Counted from the stretch's first letter, positions 16,215 through 25,920 are shown. The stretch is 64,000 nucleotides of DNA from Phaeacidiphilus oryzae TH49 (GCF_000744815.1 NZ_JQMQ01000005.1:5289801-5353800); one strand, 5' to 3'. A program made the numbers and translations. Notes: generated by a model not told the origin, from the sequence alone.

Positions 16215-17240
16215 TCAGAGCGCGAGTTCGGCCAGGGCGCTCAGGGTCTCGGGGTCGCGGGTGGTGAGGAGGAGGTCGGTGGCCCGGCTGGCCTCCCAGG
16301 CGGCCAGCCGGTCCGCGATCCGGGCGCGCGGGCCGACCAGGGAGATCTCGTCCGCGAATGACTCGGGGACGGCGGCGATCGCCTCCGCCCGGTGGCCGCC
16401 CAGGAAGAGCTCCTGGATCTTCCGGGCCTCCGCCTCGTACCCCATCCGCGCCATCAGGTCGGCGTGGAAGTTGCGGCCGCGGGCGCCCATCCCGCCGACG
16501 TAGAAGCCGAGCGCGGCCCGGATCGGGGCGAGGCCCTGCTCGACGTCGTCGCAGAGCTGGGCGTGGACCAGGGGGGCGATGGTGAAGCCGGCGGGGGCGG
16601 CCGAGAGCGGCTCGTCCCACAGGCCCTCGCGCTCGCGTTCGGGGGAGTAGTAGAGCGGCAGCCAGCCGTCCGCGATCCGGGTCGTCTGGGCGATGTTCTT
16701 CGGGCCCTCCGCGCCCAGCAGGATGGGGAGTCCGGCGCGCAGCGGGTGGACGATCGGCTTCAGCGGCTTGCCGAGTCCGGTGCCGTCCGGGCCGGTGTAG
16801 GGGAGCGGATGGTAGGCGCTCTCCGAGGTGACCGGACTCTCCCGGCGCAGCACCTGCCGGACGATGTCGACGTACTCCCGGACCGAGGTGAGCGGCGAGC
16901 GCGGGAACGGCCTGCCGTACCAGCCCTCGACGACCTGGGGGCCGGAGAGGCCGAGGCCGAGGATCATCCGGCCGCCGGAGAGGTGGTCCAGGGTGAGGGC
17001 GTGCATGGCCGTGGCGGTCGGGGTGCGGGCGGCGAGCTGGGCCACCCCGGTGCCCAGGCGGATGGTGGAGGTCTGCGCGGCGATCCAGGTGAGCGGGGTG
17101 AAGGCGTCCGAGCCCCAGGACTCGGCGGTCCAGACGGAGTGGTAGCCCAGCCGCTCGGCGTGCTGGGCGAGTTCGACGAATCCAGGGGTCGGGGCCGCGC
17201 CCCAGTAGCCGAGCGCCAGGCCGAGTCGCAGCCGCGGCAT
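16215..17240 (-). CDS. LLM-class F420-dependent oxidoreductase
   Basis: 341 residues with a luciferase-like (beta/alpha)8 barrel: LALGYWGAAPTPGFVELAQHAERLG, VWTAESWGSDAFTPLTWIA, TIRLGTGVAQLAARTP, LDHLSGGRMILGLGLSGPQVVEGWYG, and LLGAEGPKNIAQTTRIADGW. These are subfamily-specific strings of the F420 enzymes typified, as I recall, by mycobacterial Rv3520c, a gene in the steroid-catabolism region. ATG with GGAGGTG upstream. The promoter carries a near-perfect palindrome that recurs in front of the steroid genes near 22.1 kb, linking it to the KstR-region genes. Substrate unknown. Confidence 0.87.
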   Translation of the reverse strand: MPRLRLGLALGYWGAAPTPGFVELAQHAERLGYHSVWTAESWGSDAFTPLTWIAAQTSTIRLGTGVAQLAARTPTATAMHALTLDHLSGGRMILGLGLSGPQVVEGWYGRPFPRSPLTSVREYVDIVRQVLRRESPVTSESAYHPLPYTGPDGTGLGKPLKPIVHPLRAGLPILLGAEGPKNIAQTTRIADGWLPLYYSPEREREGLWDEPLSAAPAGFTIAPLVHAQLCDDVEQGLAPIRAALGFYVGGMGARGRNFHADLMARMGYEAEARKIQELFLGGHRAEAIAAVPESFADEISLVGPRARIADRLAAWEASRATDLLLTTRDPETLSALAELAL

Positions 17241-17255
17241 GGGTGCACCTCCGTA

Positions 17256-17274
17256 ATCTGACGGTCCGTCAGAT
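17256..17274. promoter_or_regulatory. TetR-like operator of the F420 oxidoreductase gene
   Basis: ATCTGACGGTCCGTCAGAT is a 19-bp palindrome with a single central base, 16-34 bases upstream of the start codon. Its 17-bp core differs at only two positions from the element at 22097-22113. The size and symmetry suit a TetR-family dimer. Confidence 0.6.
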
Positions 17275-17369
17275 GGTAGGTGCGGCGGAGGCGGACGTAC
17301 AGGGGGAGCGGCCCTCCACCCGGTACGCCCGCCCGGTCGTGCGGGTGCGCGTGGGCGCGGGCGCGGGCG

Positions 17370-18404
17370 CTAGCCGCGCTGGATGCCGGTGGTGTCGGTG
17401 AGGAGGCCGCGGCGGCCGTCCTGGGTCTGGGCGATCAGCGCGCCGCCGCGCTCACCGACGGCCAGGTACCAGATGCCCGGGTTGAGTTCGCCGACCGGCG
17501 CGCCCACCGGGTCGTCCTCGGGGGCGAGTCGGCGCTGGGCCGGGACGGCGAACCAGAACGGAGCGAAGGCCGGCTGCCCGGCCGGCGGCTGCTCGGCCGG
17601 CTGGGACGCGGAGGGCTGGGGCGCTGAGGGCTGCGGCGCGGAGGGCTGCGGGACCGAGGCCCGCCCGCCGGCCTGCGCGCCGTCCGGGCCGCCGGCCCCG
17701 GCCGGCTGCGGCCCGCCGGCCCCGGCCGGCTGCGGGGCGCTGCCCGCGGGCTGCCCGAAGCCCGGTCCGGCCGGGGCCGGGTAGCCGCCGGAGGCCGAGG
17801 CGCCGGCCGGCTGCGCCGCCGCAGGGCTGGCCCAGCCCGCCGGGGTGGGGTCGCCCTGGGCGTAGCTCTGCTGCGGCTGGTAGCCGTAGCCGCCGGGGGC
17901 GCCCGGTGCGCCCGGGGCCATGCCCGCCGGGCCCCCGGCGGCGACCGGCTTGGGAGCCGGCATCAGCGGGGCCTCCAGGGCGGAGACCCGCGGAGCGGCG
18001 ACCGCCGCCGCGGTCAGCACGACCGCGAAGAGGAACTCCAGGTACGCGCCGATGCCGTGGCTGAATCCGCTCACCCCCTCGCCCATGCTGCCGAAGAGCG
18101 ACCACAGCGCGGCCCAGGCGGCGGTCGCGCTCAGCGCGGTTCCCCACTGGCTCACGCCGAGCCCGGCGATCCGCAGCTCCTTCGGCAGGAAGCGCGCGGC
18201 GACCAGCAGCGCGGCGCCGATCAACCCGGCCAGCACGACGGACGGCAGCAGCGGGAAGAACTCCGCGGCCCAGGAGTTCTTGGAGCAGGTCGCTCCGGCC
18301 GGGCAGTGGTCCACCGTCCAGAAGGGCAGGAACGAGGAGATGAGCAGCAGCAGCCCGGCGAGGGCGGCCAGCGCGTCCCCCCTCGTGACGGATCGCATAT
18401 TCAC
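17370..18404 (-). CDS. Membrane protein with long Pro/Gln/Ala-rich cytoplasmic segment
   Basis: 344 residues. Four hydrophobic segments in the first 150 residues (ALAALAGLLLLISSFLPFW, VVLAGLIGAALLVAARF, TALSATAAWAALWSLFG, FLFAVVLTAAAVAA) are followed by about 130 residues of low-complexity Pro/Gly/Ala/Gln (QPAGAGGPQPAG, PQPSAPQPSAPQPSAS). A conserved-looking C-terminus ends in FWFAVPAQRRLAPEDDP and WYLAVGERGGALIAQTQDGRRGLL, which resembles a small binding domain. This architecture is common in streptomycetes but I know of no assigned function. I chose the GTG at 18404 (AAAGG seven bases upstream); an ATG two codons later is possible. Confidence 0.7.
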   Translation of the reverse strand: MNMRSVTRGDALAALAGLLLLISSFLPFWTVDHCPAGATCSKNSWAAEFFPLLPSVVLAGLIGAALLVAARFLPKELRIAGLGVSQWGTALSATAAWAALWSLFGSMGEGVSGFSHGIGAYLEFLFAVVLTAAAVAAPRVSALEAPLMPAPKPVAAGGPAGMAPGAPGAPGGYGYQPQQSYAQGDPTPAGWASPAAAQPAGASASGGYPAPAGPGFGQPAGSAPQPAGAGGPQPAGAGGPDGAQAGGRASVPQPSAPQPSAPQPSASQPAEQPPAGQPAFAPFWFAVPAQRRLAPEDDPVGAPVGELNPGIWYLAVGERGGALIAQTQDGRRGLLTDTTGIQRG

Positions 18405-18705
18405 CGTAGGACCTTTCGATCGTGGTCTCGTGGTCGTGGAGCTGTGAGCTGGGGTTGCGTCGACGGGCGCGGCGTCGGGGCTCCTGGGCGGGGTCCAGCG
18501 TAGGGGGCGGGGGTGCGGGCGAGCACCCCGCTCCCGGTCATCCCCGAACCCTCCCATATCGGTTGACACGCCCGGGCGCGGCTCGGCAGTTGCCGATCGC
18601 ACGAGGCCGGTCGCGCACGAGGCCGGCCGCACGAGGCCGGGGGCACGAGGCCGGTCGCACGGGCCCGGGTGCCCCGGCCGGCGGGGGACCGAGCCGGCGG
18701 CCCGT
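18405..18705. other. Intergenic stretch with tandem GCACGAGGCCGG repeats
   Basis: This 301-base gap between two minus-strand genes has no coding-like frame. Its only notable content is four exact copies of GCACGAGGCCGG at 18599, 18615, 18629 and 18643 with 14-16 base periodicity, plus a degenerate fifth. A TTGACA hexamer lies at 18563-18568 on the plus strand without a good -10. Confidence 0.6.
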
Positions 18706-19707
18706 TCAGCCGGACGGGTGCTCGAGGAACGCGGTCAGGCCGTCGGCCAGGCCCTGCGCGGCCTTCTGGCGCCAGCTCGCGCTGGTCATCCGGGCGGCGT
18801 CGCCGGAGTTCCGCATGTTGCCGCACTCGATGAACACCTTCGGCACCTTGGAGAGGTTGAGCCCGCCGAGGTCGCTGCGGGTGTCCATGCCGAGGCCGCC
18901 GGCCAGGTAGTCGGCGTAGTGCTGGCCGGTCACCGACCGGAAGGCGGAGCGGATGTCCAGCCCCAGGGTGTGGGAGGGCTTGGTGATCGCGCTGGTGTCG
19001 GCGGCGCCGGCGACCACCCGGGCGGGCATGATCACGTGGAAGCCGCTGCCGGAGGCCGGGCCGCCGTCGCCGTGGATCGAGATCGCCGCGTCCGCGTGCG
19101 CCCGGTTGCCGATCGCGGCGCGCTGGTCGACGCACGGGCCCCAGGGGGTGGCGCCGTCCTGGGTGAGGACGACCTTCGCCCCCTCGGCCTGGAGGAGGGT
19201 GCGCAGCCGCCGGGAGACGTCCAGGGTGAACCGCGACTCGGTGTATCCGGCGTTGCTCTCCGTACCGGTGGTGTCGCAGGCCTTGCGGCTGTTGCCGACG
19301 TTCACCAACCGGTTGATCTCGGTGGCGTGTTCGGCGTTGTTCGGGTTGTGCCCGGGATCGATCACCACGGTCTTGCCGGCCAGCGGCCGGGCCGCCGAGG
19401 CGGAGGCGGAGGAGGACCGCGAGCCGTGCGGCGAGGCGTGCGGCGAGGACCCGGCGGACGGCGGGCCGTTGCGCGCCGGGGAGCCGGAGGCGAGTGCGGA
19501 GGCCGCGTCGCCGCCGCCCGCCGAATCCTTTCCGCCGTGGTGGATCGCGCCCCACGCGCCCCAGCCGAACCAGCCGGCGCAGCCGAGGACGGCCACCGCG
19601 ACCGCGCTGAGCACCACCGCGCGTCCGCGTCTACGCCGGGGCGGCGGCGGTTCGTCGGATCCCGGATAGCCGGGCGGGCCGGAGAAGAAGCCGTACTCGT
19701 CGCTCAA
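18706..19707 (-). CDS. N-acetylmuramoyl-L-alanine amidase (Amidase_3), membrane-anchored
   Basis: 333 residues. A cytoplasmic Pro/Arg-rich head (about 28 residues) is followed by one TM helix (AVVLSAVAVAVLGCAGWFGW), a Ser/Ala/His-rich linker to about residue 108, then an Amidase_3 catalytic domain. Zinc and catalytic residues are visible in VIDPGHNP, SIHGDGG and VFIECGNMRN. The enzyme cuts the bond between MurNAc and the stem peptide in the cell wall. The start is a TTG at 19707 with AAGGGA upstream. Preceded on the same strand by another single-pass membrane protein and probably co-transcribed with it. Confidence 0.85.
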   Translation of the reverse strand: MSDEYGFFSGPPGYPGSDEPPPPRRRRGRAVVLSAVAVAVLGCAGWFGWGAWGAIHHGGKDSAGGGDAASALASGSPARNGPPSAGSSPHASPHGSRSSSASASAARPLAGKTVVIDPGHNPNNAEHATEINRLVNVGNSRKACDTTGTESNAGYTESRFTLDVSRRLRTLLQAEGAKVVLTQDGATPWGPCVDQRAAIGNRAHADAAISIHGDGGPASGSGFHVIMPARVVAGAADTSAITKPSHTLGLDIRSAFRSVTGQHYADYLAGGLGMDTRSDLGGLNLSKVPKVFIECGNMRNSGDAARMTSASWRQKAAQGLADGLTAFLEHPSG

Positions 19708-19772
19708 ACCGTGTCAAATCCCTTGCTGCGCATTCGACCAGATCGAGCAGCACTGTATCGACTCCGATCGGA

Positions 19773-21122
19773 TCAGATCGCGTCCCACGTCCGGGAGGGG
19801 AGACCGTATTGTGCGGCGATCTGGTTCCAGCTCAGTACGAACCGCCGCTTGGCCGCCGTCGCGTTGTCGCTGTCCTGGTTGGCCGTGCGGAAGTCGCCGG
19901 TCTGCGGGGTGTCGTTCGGGGAGCAGGTGGTCGCCGCGGACCGGGCCCAGGCCTGGAACGCCTGGTCGGCGCCGGCCGACTGCTGCCAGGCGGACTGCAG
20001 GTCGGCGATCGAGGCCCGGCCGCCGGGCAGCGCGCTCACGTCCAGCGCCTCCAGCCGGCCGATGAGCCGGCGCCGGCCCTGGTACGCCGTGCCCAGCGCC
20101 TCGGCGGCCGAGCGCACCGAGTCGGGGGAGACGCACTGCTGCACCGCGGCCACCGCGTCCACCACCTGCTGGCGGTCGCTCATCGACTGGTCGATCAGCG
20201 CGTTGACGGCCTGGGCCGCGGCGGCGGCCCCCGGTCCCGGGGAGGCCGGGGCGGAGGTCGTGCCGGAGGCGGAAGGCCGGGCGGGGGAGGGGGAGCCGGA
20301 GGCCGCCGGCGGGGCCGAGGCCGGGGCGCCCGATGCGGAGGCGGCCGGCGCGTTGCCGGGGACGGTGGCGTCCGCCCTGCTCTTCGCGCCCCCACCGGAC
20401 AGGCCGGCGTAGGCCCAGGCCCCGCCGCCGCCGAGGAGCACCACCAGCAGCGCCACCAGGGCGATCAGCCTGCCCCGGCCGGGACGCGGTCCGCCGCCGC
20501 CCTCGGAGGGCTCGGAGGGGGCGTAGGGCTGGTGCACCTGGTGGCCGATGTAGGCGGGATCGGCGTAGCCGAGGGTGCCGGGAGGGGGCGGCGGGCTCTG
20601 CGGGCTCTGTGGAGGCGTGTGGGGCGCGTGGCCCGGCGGGGGCGCCGGGGGCGCGTAGCCCGGGGGCGGCGGGGTCGCCGGGCGCTGCGGGTAGCGGTAG
20701 CCGGCGCCGTTCGTGCCGCCTGAGCCGGGGGCGCCGGGCGAGCCGGCCGCGCCGGGGCGATGGCCTCCCTCGGGCCCGGCTTCGGGGCCGGGGGCGTACG
20801 GCCGGGTCAGCGGCGGGTCGACCTCCTCGCCGATCACCTCTTCGCCGGCTCGGGCGGCGGGCAGGGGGCGCGTGGCGTCATCGGTGGCGCCCCGGCTGGA
20901 GGGCGCGCCCCCACTGGAGGGTGCGCCTCGGCCGGTGGGCGTGCCCCCTCCGGAGGGCGCCCCCGCGCCGGAGCCCCGAGCGCCGCCCGACGGCGCGTCG
21001 GCCTCCGCCCCGCGCCGTACCCAGCCGCCCGCCCCTCCGCGGGCGGAGGGGTCCCAGACCGCCGCCGGTCCGCTCTCCCGCCGCTCGCCGCCAAGGCCGT
21101 CAACCCCGTCGCCGCTGCCCAT
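19773..21122 (-). CDS. Single-pass membrane protein with Gly/Pro-rich cytoplasmic N-terminus
   Basis: 449 residues. About 220 residues of disordered Gly/Pro/Ser sequence (several PSGG- and PPPP-type repeats) precede one TM helix (LIALVALLVVLLGGGGAWAYAGL) and an Ala/Ser/Pro linker. A helical extracellular domain from about residue 310 contains Cys in VQQCVSPDS and TTCSPND, possibly a disulfide, and ends SWNQIAAQYGLPSRTWDAI. I do not recognise the domain. Located 65 bases upstream of the amidase gene on the same strand, so a cell-wall role is a reasonable guess but only that. Confidence 0.7.
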   Translation of the reverse strand: MGSGDGVDGLGGERRESGPAAVWDPSARGGAGGWVRRGAEADAPSGGARGSGAGAPSGGGTPTGRGAPSSGGAPSSRGATDDATRPLPAARAGEEVIGEEVDPPLTRPYAPGPEAGPEGGHRPGAAGSPGAPGSGGTNGAGYRYPQRPATPPPPGYAPPAPPPGHAPHTPPQSPQSPPPPPGTLGYADPAYIGHQVHQPYAPSEPSEGGGGPRPGRGRLIALVALLVVLLGGGGAWAYAGLSGGGAKSRADATVPGNAPAASASGAPASAPPAASGSPSPARPSASGTTSAPASPGPGAAAAAQAVNALIDQSMSDRQQVVDAVAAVQQCVSPDSVRSAAEALGTAYQGRRRLIGRLEALDVSALPGGRASIADLQSAWQQSAGADQAFQAWARSAATTCSPNDTPQTGDFRTANQDSDNATAAKRRFVLSWNQIAAQYGLPSRTWDAI

Positions 21123-21273
21123 CGCTTCCGCCCCGATCCGGGCCGTTGAGTACCCGTGCCGTCACTCGCAGTCCGGGGCCACCGTACCGGCCGCGGGGGT
21201 TCCGCGGGCCCGCCGTCGGCTACTGGGCCTCACGGCCTGCCGCCGAGCGGGTGCGCGTGCGCGTGCGCGGAGC

Positions 21274-22152
<879 letters not shown>

Positions 22153-22168
22153 CTATACAGGATCGCGT

Positions 22169-22190
22169 CGGCTAGAACCTGTTCTAGCCG
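22169..22190. promoter_or_regulatory. KstR operator (22-bp palindrome)
   Basis: TAGAACCTGTTCTA (22173-22186) matches TnnAACnnGTTnnA exactly, and the symmetry continues four bases on each side (CGGC...GCCG). Only the two central bases are not self-complementary. It is about 95 bp upstream of the MaoC hydratase gene and is the strongest KstR site in the window. Confidence 0.8.
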
Positions 22191-22283
22191 ACTGGCGCGG
22201 TCCCGGCCGGGCGGAGGTGCGGCCGTCCGGCCGGGACCGCGCAAGCCGCACAGCCACCCGGAACCGACTACGGGAGCCGCAGC

Positions 22284-23165
22284 ATGCCGATCGACGCAGC
22301 CGCCGCCCTCGCGGCCCCGCCGCGCAGCACCGAGATCGCCTGGGAGCGGAAGGACGTCCTCCTCTATCACCTCGGCGTGGGCGCCGGCGCCGGGCTGCCG
22401 CCCACCGACCGCGACGAGCTCCGCTACACCTACGAGAAGAACCTCCAGGTGCTGCCCAGCTTCGCCACGGTGGCCGGCGGCGGGCTGGCCAAGGCCGGCG
22501 GCTTCCAGCAGCCGGGCATCGACGTGGAGCTCGCCAAGGTGCTCCACGGCGGCCAGCGGATCGCCCTCCACCGGCCGCTGCCGCCGGCCGGCCGGGCGGT
22601 GCTGGAGAACAGCGTCGCCGCCGTCCACGACAAGGGCAAGGCCGCCGTCATCGTGATACGCGGTCAGGCCTCGGACGGCGACGGGCCGCTGTGGACCAGC
22701 GACACCGAGATCTTCGTCCGGGACGCCGGCGGCTTCGGCGGCGAGCGCGGCTCCACCGCCCGTTTCCCGGCCCCCGACCGCGACCCGGACTGGACCGTGG
22801 ACCGCCCCACCCGCCCCGACCAGGCACTCCTCTACCGGCTCTCCGGCGACTGGAACCCCCTGCACGCCGACCCCGACTTCGCCAAGCTGGCCGGCTTCGA
22901 CCAGCCGATCCTCCACGGCCTCTGCTCGTACGGGATCACCCTCAAGGCCCTCGTCGACACCCTGCTGGACGGGGACGCCACCCGGGTCGAGGAGTACTCC
23001 ACCCGGTTCGCCGGGGTGTTCTTCCCCGGGGAGACCATGCGGGTGCGGATCTGGGAGGACGTCACCGCTGCCACCGCCGACGGGCGCAGGCGCCTGGTCG
23101 TCAACGCCGTCTCCGCCGAGCGGAACGCCCCGGTGCTCACCGACACCGTCCTGACCTACCGCTGA
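22284..23165 (+). CDS. MaoC-family enoyl-CoA hydratase 2 (steroid side-chain type)
   Basis: 293 residues, a double hot-dog hydratase. The N-terminal half has the degenerate fold (YEKNLQVLPSFATVAGGG). The C-terminal half has the hydratase-2 motif (YRLSGDWNPLHADPDFAKLAGF) with catalytic Asp/His, then ILHGLCSYG. It adds water to 2-enoyl-CoA during beta-oxidation and resembles the hydratase domain of 17-beta-HSD type 4 and mycobacterial Rv3538-type enzymes of the KstR regulon. ATG with GGGAG upstream. A KstR operator precedes it and an Hsd4A-like dehydrogenase gene follows after 78 bases, so the pair reproduces the two activities of multifunctional enzyme 2. Confidence 0.88.
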   Translation: MPIDAAAALAAPPRSTEIAWERKDVLLYHLGVGAGAGLPPTDRDELRYTYEKNLQVLPSFATVAGGGLAKAGGFQQPGIDVELAKVLHGGQRIALHRPLPPAGRAVLENSVAAVHDKGKAAVIVIRGQASDGDGPLWTSDTEIFVRDAGGFGGERGSTARFPAPDRDPDWTVDRPTRPDQALLYRLSGDWNPLHADPDFAKLAGFDQPILHGLCSYGITLKALVDTLLDGDATRVEEYSTRFAGVFFPGETMRVRIWEDVTAATADGRRRLVVNAVSAERNAPVLTDTVLTYR

Positions 23166-23243
23166 CCTACCACCGACCTACCACCGACCGGCCCACCCAC
23201 CCCCCACCTGATCGGCCGTCAACCTTCCCTGGAGGAAACGCAG

Positions 23244-24203
23244 ATGAGCGGCGGTACTGCCGAAGGCACCTCGCTGTCCGGGCTGACCGCGGTGGTCACC
23301 GGCGCCGGCCGCGGCCTCGGCCGCGCGGAGGCGCTGGAACTCGCCCGGCTGGGCGCCAACGTGGTGGTGAACGACTTCGGGTCCACCGCCCGCGACGGCA
23401 CGGCCGCCGGCGGCCCCGGCCCCGCGGAGGAGACCGCGGCGGCGATCCGCGCGGCCGGCGGCAGCGCCGTCGCCCACGCCGGCGACGTCGCCGACAGCGC
23501 CTCCGCCGGGGAGCTGGTGACGCTGGCCGTGGAGACCTACGGCCAGTTGGACATCCTGGTCAACAACGCCGGGATCCTCCGCGACCGGATGATCTTCTCG
23601 ATGAGCGACGAGGAGTGGGACTCCGTCCTCCGGGTCCATCTCCGCGGCCACTTCGCCACCAGCCGGGCGGCGGCGATCCACTGGCGGGAGCGGTCCAAGG
23701 CGGCCGGCGGGCCGATCCACGCCCGGATCGTCAACACCTCGTCCGAGTCCTTCATCGGCGGCTCGCCCGGGCAGCCCAACTACGCGGCGGCCAAGGGCGG
23801 CATCGTCGCCCTGACCACCAGTTGCGCGGCCGCGCTGGCCAAGTACGGGGTGCGGGCGAACGCCATCGCCCCGCGGGCGCGGACCCGGATGACCGATGAC
23901 ATCTTCGGCGAGCGCCCGTCCGAGAACGCCGGGATGGACCCGCTGGCGCCGGAGCATGTGGCCCCGCTGGTGGGCTACCTGGCCTCGCCGGCCTCGGACG
24001 GTGTGAACGGCCAACTGCTGGTCGTCCACGGCGGGATGGTGGCCGTGATCGGCGCCCCGCAGGTGGTGGCCAAGTTCGACTCGGCCAAGGAGGCCTTCAC
24101 CCCGTCCGAGCTGGACGAGACCCTCTCCCCGTGGTTCGCGGACCATCCGGCCGGCTACGCGAACACCGGGATCCTCGCGCTCAGGCGCGGCGAGGCCGGC
24201 TGA
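23244..24203 (+). CDS. Hsd4A-like short-chain dehydrogenase (3-hydroxyacyl-CoA/17-beta-HSD type)
   Basis: 319 residues. SDR signatures: cofactor loop TGAGRGLG, NNAG, catalytic Ser in NTSSES, and YxxxK in NYAAAKGG. The NDFGSTARDGT insertion after strand 2 and the long C-terminal extension are typical of 17-beta-hydroxysteroid dehydrogenase type 4 relatives such as Hsd4A, which oxidise 3-hydroxyacyl-CoA thioesters of steroid side chains. Strong GGAGG upstream of the ATG. It follows the hydratase gene as the next beta-oxidation step, and both should be released from KstR repression together. Confidence 0.87.
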   Translation: MSGGTAEGTSLSGLTAVVTGAGRGLGRAEALELARLGANVVVNDFGSTARDGTAAGGPGPAEETAAAIRAAGGSAVAHAGDVADSASAGELVTLAVETYGQLDILVNNAGILRDRMIFSMSDEEWDSVLRVHLRGHFATSRAAAIHWRERSKAAGGPIHARIVNTSSESFIGGSPGQPNYAAAKGGIVALTTSCAAALAKYGVRANAIAPRARTRMTDDIFGERPSENAGMDPLAPEHVAPLVGYLASPASDGVNGQLLVVHGGMVAVIGAPQVVAKFDSAKEAFTPSELDETLSPWFADHPAGYANTGILALRRGEAG

Positions 24204-24206
24204 ACG

Positions 24207-24407
24207 TTACTGCCGGGGCCCGGAGTCGCGGACGGTCTGCGCGCGGCGGTGGCGCCCGTGGCCGGCCGGCTCGCGGCGGCCCACCAGGTCGTCGGAGGCG
24301 GCGTGGCCGCGGTGGCGTCCCTCTGCGGCCGCGTCCGGGTCCGCCGCCGCGTCAGCCGGCGGCGCGCTCCGGTGCTCGGTGGTCTCGGTCTGGGCGTCAG
24401 AGGACAT
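24207..24407 (-). CDS. Small hydrophilic hypothetical protein
   Basis: 66 residues, rich in Asp, Ala, Arg and His (EHRSAPPADAAADPDAAAEGRHRGH), with no recognisable domain and probably disordered. It starts at an ATG that overlaps the end of the membrane-protein gene by 11 bases, which suggests coupling. Only weak ribosome-binding sequence (TGGAG at long spacing). It could be a chance frame. Confidence 0.35.
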   Translation of the reverse strand: MSSDAQTETTEHRSAPPADAAADPDAAAEGRHRGHAASDDLVGRREPAGHGRHRRAQTVRDSGPRQ

Positions 24408-24846
24408 GTGGATGGCGTCTCCAGCGGTCGGGGCGGAGGTAGGGGCGGGGGCCGATTCGGCCAGACGGGTGGAGTCTAGCCAGGCGATGACCATGGGTGC
24501 GCAGGCGGTGTCGGCGTGTCAGCTCCATCAGGAGGCCGGTCAGCAGCGCCAGCGGGGCGACCGCGGCGGCGACCGGAACGGTCCGCGGCCCGGCCCCCGG
24601 CGGCCGTCGCAGCTGGTTCCGCCGCGGCCCCGGCGCCCCCTCGGCGGCCCTCCCGGCATCCCTCCCCGAGTCCCGCGCCTCGTACTCGTCCAGCCGCCGC
24701 ATCAGGCGGTCCTTCCACACCGCGGCTCGCACCGCCAGGGTGAGGAGGGTCAGCAGGGGGATCACCAGCGCGGCCCACTGCGCGAGAACCGGCAGTGCCC
24801 CGCTGGCCAGTGCGTCCGGAAGATCGGTTGAATCCGTGATTCTCAT
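24397..24846 (-). CDS. Small putative membrane protein
   Basis: 149 residues. Two hydrophobic segments (LPVLAQWAALVIPLLTLLTLAVRAA and VPVAAAVAPLALLTGLLMEL) flank a charged cytoplasmic-type loop (KDRLMRRLDEYEARDSGRDAG). The C-terminus after the second helix is Arg/His/Pro-rich and less convincing. No family recognised. Divergent from the XRE regulator gene at 25026. The start is uncertain; a GTG at 24921 is the alternative. Confidence 0.45.
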   Translation of the reverse strand: MRITDSTDLPDALASGALPVLAQWAALVIPLLTLLTLAVRAAVWKDRLMRRLDEYEARDSGRDAGRAAEGAPGPRRNQLRRPPGAGPRTVPVAAAVAPLALLTGLLMELTRRHRLRTHGHRLARLHPSGRIGPRPYLRPDRWRRHPHVL

Positions 24847-25025
24847 GGCATCGCCGCAGGCCAGACGGTTGAGTAGAGCTGACGTCCAATCAAAATAGAG
24901 GCGTGCCCAGGTGGTGTCCACAGCCCCGGTCGACTTTCTTTACAGTTGATCTCGCCCGCTCATACACTCGCCGTGATGGCTCGGTACGCCGTCCGTCAGC
25001 CGGGGAGAGCAGGGGTGAGGCTGCC

Positions 25026-25475
25026 ATGGTGCCCAGTCGCCCGCAGACCCGTCTCGGAGCACTGATCGACAAGTGGCGGGCCGCCCGCGGGCTCACCATG
25101 ACGGACCTCGCCAAGCGCTCGGGGCTCAGCGAGGCGGGGCTCTACAACCTCAAGTCGGGCAAGACCAATCCGCAGCGCCGCTCCCTGCAGCGGCTCGCCG
25201 CCGCGCTGGACGTCCCGCTGATCGACCTGTGGGAGGCGGCGCAGGAGGACACCCGTCCGCAGGACGACTCCGGGGAGCTCTTCGCCGGGCCGGACGGGGG
25301 CGTCTGGCTGCTGTGGGCCCGGGGCATCATTCTTGCCACTCGTCATATGACCGAGGGTGACAGAGAGCAATTGCGACAGACGCTCGCCGATTTCGTTGAG
25401 ATCCAGGCGCGTCGGGCACAGACTGTCATGGACGACGGAGAAACCGACAACGCACGCGAGTCCGGGGGGAGTTGA
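25026..25475 (+). CDS. XRE-family HTH regulator
   Basis: 149 residues. A lambda-repressor-like HTH (LGALIDKWRAARGLTMTDLAKRSGLSEAGLYNLKSGKTNPQRRSLQRLAAALDVPLIDLW) fills residues 8-67. It is followed by an acidic linker and a short helical C-terminus (GDREQLRQTLADFVEIQARRAQTV). ATG with GTGAGG upstream. A possible promoter, TTTACA and TACACT with an 18-base spacer, lies near 24940-24970. The small gene at 25539 follows on the same strand. Targets unknown. Confidence 0.8.
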   Translation: MVPSRPQTRLGALIDKWRAARGLTMTDLAKRSGLSEAGLYNLKSGKTNPQRRSLQRLAAALDVPLIDLWEAAQEDTRPQDDSGELFAGPDGGVWLLWARGIILATRHMTEGDREQLRQTLADFVEIQARRAQTVMDDGETDNARESGGS

Positions 25476-25538
25476 GACTCCCGGCGCCCGTCGGCCTTCG
25501 TCACTCTCGGTGGACCGGCGTCGAGGAGATGATCAACG

Positions 25539-25814
25539 GTGCGGGTCGAGGCGCTCCCGGCGGTCATGCATGGCGTGGTGCTGTACGACGTCCCGGCGGA
25601 CACCCTCTTCATCGACCCGGAGTTGGGCCTGGACGGAACGGTGGAGCTGGTCATGGCTCTGCTGGACCGGGCCGGCTACCCGCTCCGGGAGGAGGAGGTC
25701 CGCGGCGGGGTGGCCGAGTTCCTCGGGCTCCTCGGGTGTCCGGAGCGAGTCCTCCAGCCAGTTCTGACCGAGGGTGACCGCGGTCGGAAGCGGTCATCCG
25801 ACGACGGTAAGTGA
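25539..25814 (+). CDS. Small conserved-type hypothetical protein
   Basis: 91 residues beginning at a GTG with GAGGAG ten bases upstream. The sequence (MHGVVLYDVPADTLFIDPELGLDGTVELVMALLDRAGYPLREEEVRGGVAEFLGLL) predicts a short beta strand followed by helices. No cysteine pattern, signal peptide or known domain. It lies 63 bases downstream of the XRE regulator and may be its partner. Confidence 0.55.
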   Translation: MRVEALPAVMHGVVLYDVPADTLFIDPELGLDGTVELVMALLDRAGYPLREEEVRGGVAEFLGLLGCPERVLQPVLTEGDRGRKRSSDDGK

Positions 25815-25920
25815 GCGGCCGTCAGCAGGATCCCGTACTGGTGCCCGGCGGATCGCCTCTCCGCCCGTCCCGGTGACTACCCTCAGCGACCGAATCGCCT
25901 TTCTCGGTCAACCCGTCCAC

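Noticed and set aside
18599..18660. CRISPR-like array from the GCACGAGGCCGG repeats
   Set aside because: Units are 12 bases with 2-4 base gaps, far too short for repeat-spacer structure, and no cas genes are present.
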